Below, one piece after another: positions 19,885 to 28,468 of a stretch of DNA of 28,468 bases; the first letter of the stretch is position 1, and every line of letters begins with the position of its first letter. The position numbers and the translations under genes are program-made. The notes beneath the pieces were generated by a model. It worked only from the letters and a program-made list of their open reading frames with translations, ran no database searches and was not told the origin of the DNA. Origin of the DNA: Plantago elongata (taxonomy: Eukaryota > Streptophyta > Magnoliopsida > Lamiales > Plantaginaceae); NCBI GenBank assembly GCA_036897095.1, contig JAYMSP010001832.1, positions 1 to 28,468 of the forward strand. Reading direction: 5' to 3'.

Positions 19885-22800
19885 ATGAAAATCCCTAAAA
19901 GCATAAAACCAGATTATCCTCTTCACAAACTCAGCCATGGTTCTAAACTAAGCTGGAATTTCTATTCAGGTCAGAAAGCCGTTGTAGTCTCTATTGGCGT
20001 ATTAGGTACTGTTGGTGTTCTCTTGATTGTGAAATTCAGAGACTTTATCGATTTCAACACATCTGACCGGCAACTAGCTGAGTCCAACTTCTGGGCGGTC
20101 CCTGGTCTGCAAAACCTTGGAAACAATTGTTTCTTGAATGTCATTTTGCAGGTTTGGCTATGCACTTATATTTGCAGTTTTGAAATATTCACTGCATATA
20201 GTGTTGATTATGATTTATGTGATGGTTAGTTGCCAAAACTCCTACCTTTATTGTCTAAGCTTATTGTAATAGGCTCTCTCGAGTGGTTCTGGTTTTCGGA
20301 AGTATCTTTCGGATATAGTGGAAGAATTTGGGGCATTGCCAGTTGAAGGAGAAGGCGATTTGCCGCTTGTTAATTCGTTGACACTGCTGGTTGAAGGTTA
20401 GTTTACTTGGTTTTATGTTCTACTACTTTGAATTTTTTGGTTCATTTGATGAAAGTGATGATGATAATAAACCTGTCTCTTTTGTTTATTTGTCCTATGT
20501 TTGTAACTATTTATTGGGTATGTGCTTGACTGCAGTAGTTAAAGTTTTGAATTTCGGTCAGAACCGGTGCTGGAATTCATTTAGGAAAGCATTCAAATTT
20601 AGCTTTAAGTATTGTTGTTTGCTGCCTGTCATATATCTTGGCATCTGATATATATAATAACAGATTGGGAATTCATGTTAATGCAATTTTAACTTTTAAC
20701 ATAGATGGCTGTAAATTCTCTAACATGGACCACTCTTCTTAGGGAAAGATGAAATTTTATTTGGTATGGAATTGTTTGTTTCACCAAACGTGACTCTGGA
20801 GTCTCATAAGTCCTGATGAAGAAGTTCATACCTTTCCATTCCTTGTGCAAGTTTATTGGCAGTTTTTTCTACTTCAATTGGCAATTGTTAATGAAAGTAT
20901 CATTTTGTCATTTAGAACTATGTACTGTAAGGCATAGGAGGACTGTACTGAGTCCCAGGAAAGTGATGCTTGCGATGGATCATTACATTCCGAATTTCAA
21001 TCTCACACAGCAACAGGTGATTTATGATCAGCACTTTACATCTATATGCTGTAAATATGTGCAGTACTAACTTCCATTGTTTGGAGTCTAGGACGCAGAG
21101 GAAGCATTTTCTCATTTGCTGTCTTCATTAAGAGAAGAAATAGCAGAGCAATTTGTCCCCGAGGGAAGCCACCTACCTGATTTGCTTTCAAATCAATATA
21201 GTAGGGTTGTCACCCCAAAGAGCAGTAAAGAGGAAAGTGAATCACAAAGATGGAGGCGCATGTTCCTTGGTCCTCTTGATGGGATTCTCCGCAGCATCAT
21301 AGTGTGTCAAAGCTGCTCGTTTCAGGTTGAATGGTATTAGTAAGACTTTGTTTTGTATCTTTAGAGTCTTTAGAGGTTCATCGTTTTATTTGTTTGAGAT
21401 GTTGTTTGCAACAGCTTCTAACTTATATGTGACAAAATCATGGTTTTTGGTATTTAAAGAAAAACTTCAACCACTGCTTATCTAAAATTAACCTTAAAGG
21501 AAGTCTGATTCTGACTTTTCTGCTCTAAAGTTGAAAATATGTTTTTGCAATTACCATACTTTCAGCTTTCTTAGGTACTTGCTTTCTTAAATGTTTACCA
21601 CTTATAAAAAGCCCCGGCTATTATAAACACCTTCAGCTCAACTGAGAGAATGTGTGATTGACCGACTTCATGTTCTATGTCAGCAAAAATTAAGGCTGTG
21701 GCTTGATTATATAATTGAAAATTGCCTTGTTTGGTTGCATGATCAAAATAACTTTACAAATTCTGGATGAAAATTGTATCCTTTTATTTTCGAAATCTTT
21801 TGGTATTTTTGTCTGTTGTCAACCTTTGCCATTTTGAGCGGACTAACATATCTGTTTTATTTCTTCTTAACAGATCTCTCTTGATTTTGAAATGTTTCCC
21901 AGTCTGCACTTGTCACCCCCGATCAGCAGTGATGGTGCTATTGTAAGTTTCTGTCAGTCATTGTTTTGCACTTTTACTAGGCCTCTAGATTTTATTTGAG
22001 TGCCATATTAATGTACTCCGGTCTGGTATAAATGTTTAGATGTCTGGATGCACCTTGGAGGATTGCCTTAAGCAATTTTTTGTGGCTGAACATCTTCATA
22101 ATTATTGCTGTAGCAATTGTTGGCATACTGCTGCAATTGAATATGCGTCAAAATTTGTTGAAGATAAGGTAATTTTCAATTTTGCTATTAGCTTCAAGAC
22201 TTGTCCTAACTGGTCAGCCTGCTCATACTTCTGGGGTTTCTTCTATCAGACAGTCATTGAAAAACTAAGACACTGTAATAAGAATGATCCTTGTGACTGC
22301 AAAGCCCTCTCGTCGCTCGAAGCATTCCCCTGGTCAAATGGTTATTGCCGTGCGTTCAAGCAACAGAGTATTGCTAGAAGTCCTAAGGTATGCATTTCTT
22401 TTTATGGCACTTTAGTTTAGGAAACTGCTTGCTGTCAGTCTTTTTAATTTTGCACTGATTTATGTCTCGCTTTATGGATTGGGACCCAGGAACATGAACT
22501 TTTACATTCAGAACCTAGTATATATGAGCTGAAGTTAGCTATGACCCTGTACCTTGCACACCAAATACCAAGTGCTCTCCCCACTCTGGTGTACATTTTT
22601 TTTGGGTGGGGTGGTGGTAAGATTGGCTATGATAGCCTGATGCTTCCTTGAAAGTTAGAGGAGAGTTTCTCTTTCAGGGTAAATTACTAGAAAATGTCCT
22701 TTCTTATCCTTCTGTATTGTAAACTCAAACATTGTTTACTGTTCTCCTTGAGTTACACATCTGTAGATGTCATAGAAATTATTAAACCAACAATGATACA

Positions 22801-24428
22801 GAAAAGGTGACAATCAAGTGTTAAGATGGCCTCGGAATACATGTATAGTCTGAATTTCCTTTTTATAAGAGTTGAAGTACCAGGAGTAGAAACCAGAAAA
22901 ATATATAAGGGAAGTGCCTTGGCGTTATAGGACTCAAAAAAGAAAAAAAGAAGTGCCTTGGCATTATTGCTGAAAACCTCCCAATACTTACAGTAGCATT
23001 TTGATCCTGAAAAATTGATTTTATATCTTATTTTGACCTTAGTTTTCCTGTACACGTGCTCAAATAAGTCTTTCACTGCAGATATTTTGCCTTGGCGTTA
23101 TAGGACTCAAAAAAAAAAGAAAAAAGAAGTGCCTTGGCATTATTGCTGAAAACCTCCCAATACTTACAGTAGCATTTTGATCCTGCAAAATTGATTTGGT
23201 ATCTTATTTTGACCTTAGTTTTCCTGTACATGTGCTCAAATAAGTCTTTCACTGCAGATATTTTGCCTGCACTTACAACGTGCTTCATATAACATGTTTG
23301 GACAATCAACGAAACTTCAGGTAAATTCTATTGGCCGCTAATATGTTATTGAAATTATTTTGACAGTTTTACGTTTCAATGTTTTTCCAACCTTTTCTTA
23401 AAATTCACCCTGGTACAACTTTTCCTCAATCTGAACTCCGAAGCATCGGATTTATATGTCGTACCTTTTCAATTCTGAAGTTATTTTAATTTTTTTCCTC
23501 TTTTCTTTCAGGGCCACATTTCTTTTCCGCCAATCTTGGATTTGTCTCCATTCATGAATACCAAAATAGTAATAAAAGATTTGGAGTCAAATTCACGGTT
23601 TCCGCAGTCGAAGAGAAGTAGTAGGAACCTGAGATATTCCCCTCACCTGATACACCAACATATGCTATTTAATCCAGAGCTTCTTAATAACGGAGTCCTC
23701 ACAGGGGTTAGCATGTCCACAGAAACAGAGGTAATAAAGCCTCAAAAAGGAAATGTCAATATTACCGGGAATGTACTCTCCGAGAAGAATCTTATGGCTG
23801 ATCAAAGCTTGCAGAATTCTAGACGATCGGCTGATGATAATGTTAGATTCTTCTATCCTTCTTGACCAATCTCCTTTTGTGTGACATGATTAATTGATAG
23901 TATGGCATATTTTGATTGTTTCGCACGATGCATCATCTCTGTTGGCCAAATTTTCCATTGTTTCTTGCATTCCAGCACTATTTGCATAGGTTCAGCCAAA
24001 TTCACTTTCAAGTTGATATTATTTATTACTTATTGGGAGTAATAATGCTTATATTGACTTAAGCCTCACTCACTGGTTAATACCTAAAATCCTAAATGCC
24101 ATAGTTTCCTTTTTGAACATTGCCACTCAAATTTGATGGATTACTCCAGGTGCAGATGGATGTTATATCCTCCCCAGCAGCTTCTCGACGTCAAAGATAC
24201 CGTCTCATTTCTGCTGTGGAGCACTTTGGTAGCGGAGGAGGTGGGCATTATACGGTTTACAGAAGAGTGAAGGCCAAAATAGGTGATGAAGATCCAGCTG
24301 CTATATTGGGGTCCACGGTTGAGCAATGGTTTTTCATTTCCGATTCTGAAGTGAATAGTGTCTCAGAGGAAGATGTTTTGTGTGCCAATGCCACAATGCT
24401 GTTTTATGAGAGAATCGACGATTCTTGA
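19885..24428 (+). CDS. UBP27: Ubiquitin carboxyl-terminal hydrolase 27 (UBP27), membrane-anchored deubiquitinase
   Basis: A USP-family cysteine protease that removes ubiquitin. Arabidopsis UBP27 sits in the mitochondrial outer membrane and affects mitochondrial shape. Ten exons: 19885-20151, 20273-20396, 20916-21016, 21092-21325, 21874-21942, 22040-22168, 22250-22387, 23258-23320, 23512-23841 and 24150-24428; 1734 bases, 577 codons. A membrane segment lies at about residues 31-50 (KAVVVSIGVLGTVGVLLIVK). The Cys box GLQNLGNNCFLNVILQ has catalytic Cys82. NFNLTQQQDAEEAFSHLL is the QQDAxE region. Zinc-type pairs are CQSC (236/239) and CSNC (289/292). The His box HFGSGGGGHYTVYRR has His518, followed by FISDSEV with the likely third residue Asp550. 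All catalytic elements are present. The protein is longer than the roughly 490-residue Arabidopsis one, largely through exon 9 (110 codons). The exon 9 donor (AAT|GTTAGA) is weak and is the least certain junction. Confidence 0.93.
22915..23263 (+). repeat. 176-bp tandem duplication spanning a UBP27 3' splice site
   Basis: Unit 1 (22915-23087, 173 bp) and unit 2 (23088-23263, 176 bp) are nearly identical. Both start TGCCTTGGCGTTATAGGACT and end CTTTCACTGCAGATATTT. Differences are a few substitutions and the length of an A-rich run. Each unit ends with the intron 7 acceptor CACTGCAG and the first bases of exon 8. The acceptor at 23256-23257 is the one that leads into real exon 8. Confidence 0.9.
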
Positions 24429-26895
24429 GACTTTTCAGTAGAGGTAGGATTAGTGTTTGTGATTTATATTCAGTCTAATAGTTATGCTTGTGATGAACCT
24501 ATTATGAACAGAAATACAATACTCTTAGAGACATTTCATATACATGAACGCGAGGGATGTTCCCTAGGGGAATTTTCGACCCTACCCTCGTAACTTGTGG
24601 GCCTAATGTCATTTACAATGTGGGGTGCTACCCCCTCAGGGTCATGTTGGGATCAATTGTGTTGCATTATCTGGACTTGGGAGTTTTGTCCTTGCTTCCT
24701 CGGACCTGGATTTACATATTGTATAACTGCGATATATACTTAGATCTTTGTCTTAATCTCCCGTCAACATTCCATGAAGCATGGTTTACATATGAAATTT
24801 TGAGATCCTTTACGGCCGAATCCGAAACATTGATGTTATATCATAAATTATTCCCCATAATTCTGAAAGTATTTTCGAAATGTTAATATTTAAACAATAT
24901 AATAAATTTCTTATTATTCTGTTAAAATGTCATTAAGTGTCGTTTCACTTTTATAATTTATTTAACACTTCTTCTCTGTTTTACAATAATATAAAAGTTT
25001 TTAATTGTCATGTTAAAATATCATTTTACTCGTTAAAGTGTCGTTCATTATTGCACTTGTTTAACACTTCTTCTCTATTTTTCATCAACTAGCTATTAAA
25101 AAATATTATTTCAAATATTGTGCTCACAACCTCACACCACATGCAACACTATTTCATAGTTTTTACAGATGTAGTTCAAAATATTTTTTTCTAAAAGAAT
25201 TGAAAACACTTTAGAGCATGGTGATTGGATTAGTCTAGGTGAACGTTGTGGTTGTTAGTTGGGTTTAAACAAAGAAATCAAGCTAGAACTGTTTAGATTA
25301 TGTTAATGGCTTTTGGGTAGTTTTGAACTTTTAGTTTTTGACGTGTATAGTACCCATTAACAAGACTAAGTCATGCCATGCATGTGTATTTCATTCTTGC
25401 ACATAAGTATTTGTATTCCGCCTTTCTTTTTAAAATATTATATATTTACGATTATAACTATCTCGCATGACTCATTAAACTACTAAATGACGGACGCACC
25501 TCACACCTTATAAGAAATAGTAAAACGTCTACATTTATATACAAATTACTCATTTTAAGTTGGTCTGGACCAATTTACCCAACAAAATAAATTGAAGAGA
25601 CTATTTCACTTATGGGTTGATAATATTCAAAATTTCACTACATTCTAAATTAACTTATGTTTACAAATATGTAAAAAAAATTGCATTTACCCAATTAATA
25701 CAGCAATCTCTCATGAAACATAATAAGTAAGTTCGTACGTGATCTAAACTCGAATTAATTTTATAAAATTTATAGAATAAGTTAGGAGTGTTTATATATT
25801 TCTTACATTTTGAAAAAGGTAAATGTTAGAATAATATAAGCCTTCGTACTTCGTATATTAGTAATGAAGGCGGCAAGGAGTTTTTTTAATCATAATGAAT
25901 AGATTTGAGATCGGCTAATTCGGTTTGAGTTTTAGTCAAACTTGTTAACGGAAATCATAAATATTTGTTTTAAGAAAATCTAGCCTAAAAGAGTTTGTTG
26001 AGAATTGATTGAGAACTATTTATCTCGATAAAAAGAGCATAAAGTTTAGGCTCGAACATCTTATCGAGCAAGCAGAGTTTTAGGGGTTAATTGGCCAAGC
26101 ATTTAAATATCTCATTTAACTCGATGAACAGTGATTTAGCCTAAAATACAATTTAAACACCCCATTTCAATTCCATTTCAAACACAATTTCACCAAAATT
26201 CCATCTAAATGGTCATTTGAGTGTCATGACAATCAGACTCTTATTAAGTATTAATGAATCAAGCTCTCGATAATACTCGATTCGTGTAACACTTTTATGC
26301 TCAAGCAAGCTCCAAGTCTGAAGTCTGAACAGGCAGGGAAAATGCACTCATGTTGTCTAGACTCTAGTGTATGTCAGATGTCTTGGTTGAACTAGTGGTC
26401 CCCGAGGTATCTAAGCTAAACTGATCTATGACAGATTGACAGGTTTACATACCTAATGTTCTAATGAAATTTCTGAGACCTGAGTTATGTGTAGTTGCCT
26501 TTCATTTACTAATTGAGAGATATTTATGGAGATCTCCAGATGAAATGAAGTGTTTGTTTTCCTTTCTTTCATGCAATAAGAAGAAATGTTTTTTAAAAAA
26601 AAACTGATATTTTCACTTGCAGAAAGAACCTGCTGATATACATATCAAGAGTCATCGCCGTCTTAGAGCATGAAGATCTAGTGTGTATAGCCACGATGAG
26701 TCAACGAGCCCATTTCATTTACAGAACCACTAGCTCTTACATTACATATATCCTGAACTTCTCCTAATTGATCACTAACCTAACCATGATTGTATGTAGT
26801 ATTTCCACATGTATTTAATCTTGTATGAACTATGAAGTATGCAAGGCGTACAATCGACATATATAAGTCTGGCCGGCCACTGGCGCAGCCCGTCA
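24429..26895. other. Intergenic between UBP27 and the GOLVEN peptide gene
   Basis: No gene is supported. 24915-25085 contains a diverged tandem pair of about 100 bp, both ending TTTAACACTTCTTCTCT. 25900-26310 holds TCGAGC/CTCGAT-rich sequence typical of dispersed repeats. At 26620-26672 an acceptor-like CACTTGCAG precedes a short open stretch (KEPADIHIKSHRRLRA, stop), too short to call an exon. The 109-codon open frame at 24557-24886 resembles no family. Confidence 0.35.
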
Positions 26896-27212
26896 CTAGT
26901 TATGGATCGGAGCTTTCTTTTGTGGTGCCGTATAGTCCAGTGTATCCGGGAGCCTGCCCATACCTTGATTCACAACCATCGTGTCCTTCCCTTTCCTGAA
27001 TGTCTGTAACTCCACACCGAGATTTCTTCCTACACACGTTCAAGAAAATACATTTAAACTCCTAAATTAAGAACAAATATTGCATGTAGATAGATTTAGC
27101 CATTTTGTAAAAATGGAATTCAAAGGAGAACGTTGATCAATTACATACCATGAGTAGTGAAGGCCAACAAGAAAAATATCAGCAGAAGCTTAAATATTGC
27201 CAAAACAGCCAT
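26896..27212 (-). CDS. GLV: GOLVEN/RGF/CLEL-type secreted signalling peptide precursor
   Basis: Two exons on the minus strand, 27149-27212 and 26896-27029, are joined by a 119-bp GT-AG intron in phase and encode 65 residues. The N terminus MAVLAIFKLLLIFFLLAFTT is a clear secretion signal. A short charged middle (RNLGVELQTFRKGKDTMVVN) follows. The protein ends exactly in DYTAPQKKAPIHN, which fits the 13-residue GOLVEN/RGF peptide (GLV1: DYAQPHRKPPIHN). Asp-Tyr is the site for tyrosine sulfation in this family, and the His-Asn end is typical. Such peptides bind RGI/RGFR receptor kinases and control root meristem size and gravitropic auxin transport; that role is family knowledge. The first proline of the usual PP pair is Ala here. 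TATATATA at 27357-27364 is a fitting TATA box, read leftward about 145 bases before the ATG. At 65 residues it is short for the family. Confidence 0.85.
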
Positions 27213-27356
27213 ATTATATGATATGTTTATACTTTATAGTATATATGATCAAGAGTATTGGATTGATTGATGAGAAGAGAATGAGCCTTTTAGCTTAATT
27301 ATGAATAATATTGTATGATGAGAGGTAAGGTTATATAATTTGTGTAGCAGGTTTTG

Positions 27357-27364
27357 TATATATA
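27357..27364 (-). promoter_or_regulatory. TATA box of the GOLVEN-like gene
   Basis: TATATATA, preceded on the gene strand by TTTGCC. It predicts transcription starting near 27330 and a leader of about 115 bases. Confidence 0.55.
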
Positions 27365-28468
27365 GGCAAAGATTTATTGTGGTCCTGTATTGCGATTAAT
27401 ATTGATGAATAGTAATGATGATTGATGTTACAAATTCTCTAGTCACCGTTTAATAATTTAACTCCAGGCCCATATGTTCTAGTCTCTATCAACCTTAATT
27501 TTCAGACGAGACTTTACTCAGATACTCTCTGATCGTCAATGGACTAAATGAGATACGACTCTATAATATTAAGATTACGTATAATTGGTGTTTCGTTTTA
27601 AAAATGTTTTCGATATTGATCTAAGAGGAAACAAGAACACATTTAGTAGTATATTTCTGGATTTTTATTTCGTACGATAAATTAAATCGGGTAGAGTTGA
27701 GAGTTGAGACTGAGCATCCCGATTCCAACCATAATCGAAAGTAAAAGTCAAATTACACTGCAATAATTTAGGTCGTATATTACCTGGTGAGAGTATACAT
27801 GCATTTTTCCTTATCGGGATGCATTTGGCAAGAGATTTGAAAGCGAATTAAGAGAAAACTTACGAGAGCTGGCGCCAAATGCCTCATTGAGTGGGCTCTT
27901 GTTGTCGCAAAAAATGTATAAACCAATCACCCCTTCTGTTCTTCAAGTGTTGATTGACCCAAAATGTTTCTTGTGTTGTTCTTTTCTAATTAAAAGAAAA
28001 ATTTGAAATAATAAATCAATGCAATATTTCATAGATAATTTGGGAGCGATTATAAGTTATATTTTCGAAAATTTTAAATTTTAATTCCCCAACCCTCGAA
28101 AACTCCTCGTATATATAGTTTCAGCCTCCCGAAATTAAAATCATGCGTACGACCATGAATCAATTTTTCCCTTTTCAAAAAACCATGAGAAATGATACTA
28201 TTAATTATTATTGCATGTTCATTCAAGTTGATATGTTATTCAAAGAGTGTTATGAGTTGAAGGGTTTGCATTTGCTCCACTTGATACGTTAAAGTTCGAG
28301 TTTGATTTGTTCGATAATGTAAGGTCCGTAATTTCTCTCCAAATTTAAACCGCAATAAAATATTATTTTCCCACGTCATACGAGTCAAAAATTTCGTAGG
28401 AAATTTAGAATAATTCTCGTATTTTAATGTCGAGTGGATTCGACGGTGAAATCGAAAATATGAATGTA
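27365..28468. other. Intergenic, promoter-side flank of the GOLVEN-like gene
   Basis: No gene seen. A 9-bp inverted repeat GCATTTGGC...GCCAAATGC occurs at 27821-27829 and 27874-27882. The rest is AT-rich. Confidence 0.35.

Noticed and set aside
22753..23309. Two minus-strand frames repeating the same peptide
   Set aside because: They are the reverse strand of the intronic tandem duplication in UBP27.
24557..24886. 109-codon frame after UBP27
   Set aside because: No recognisable domain and no ATG at its start; not an extra UBP27 exon because the UBP27 stop at 24426 follows a complete His box.
26620..26672. A last exon after CACTTGCAG (KEPADIHIKSHRRLRA)
   Set aside because: No upstream exon or donor with matching frame could be found.
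1..28468. CRISPR arrays, bacterial operons, organelle genes
   Set aside because: None seen; gene structure is that of plant nuclear DNA.

Overview
The window is nuclear DNA of a flowering plant, almost certainly a eudicot. It is AT-rich, its genes are split by short GT-AG introns, it carries many decayed plant transposons, and its proteins match Arabidopsis families. A lineage below eudicot cannot be fixed from the sequence alone.

Layout. (1) About 1-4700 is a decayed Helitron Rep/helicase gene. It is broken by frameshifts and stops and interrupted by a solo LTR at 3189-4175. (2) 4998-5241 is a short complete Helitron-type element in an A|T target. 5242-7390 is AT-rich DNA with at least one Stowaway-like MITE. 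(3) 7537-8730 (+) is an ABR1/ERF110-like AP2/ERF transcription factor in two exons. (4) 9034-9249 is an open frame I do not recognise. 9428-10069 is a hAT-type non-autonomous element with a perfect 8-bp target duplication. (5) 10968-14522 (-) is a complete RPN5 gene, encoding the 26S proteasome lid subunit: 11 coding exons, 443 codons, a first coding exon that is only the ATG, and a tRNA-derived SINE in intron 2. (6) 14678-16620 is a Mutator-like element 155 bp upstream of the RPN5 start, with a second solo LTR of the same family as the first nested in it. (7) 17525-18556 (-) is a second RPN5 copy from a local duplication. It has lost everything from within exon 2 to the end of exon 9, yet keeps an open, spliceable 119-codon frame. 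(8) 19885-24428 (+) is a complete UBP27-type membrane-anchored deubiquitinase: 10 exons, 577 codons. Its intron before exon 8 carries a 176-bp tandem duplication that copies the 3' splice site. (9) 26896-27212 (-) is a two-exon 65-codon gene for a GOLVEN/RGF/CLEL-type secreted peptide ending in DYTAPQKKAPIHN. The last kilobase shows no gene.

Two of the genes belong to the ubiquitin-proteasome system (RPN5 with its truncated paralogue, and UBP27). They share no promoter and I see no evidence of co-regulation. The most unusual object is the truncated RPN5 paralogue, which would encode little more than the winged-helix part of the PCI domain and the C-terminal helix. All exon models were joined by hand from splice sites and reading frame; no alignment or transcript data were available.
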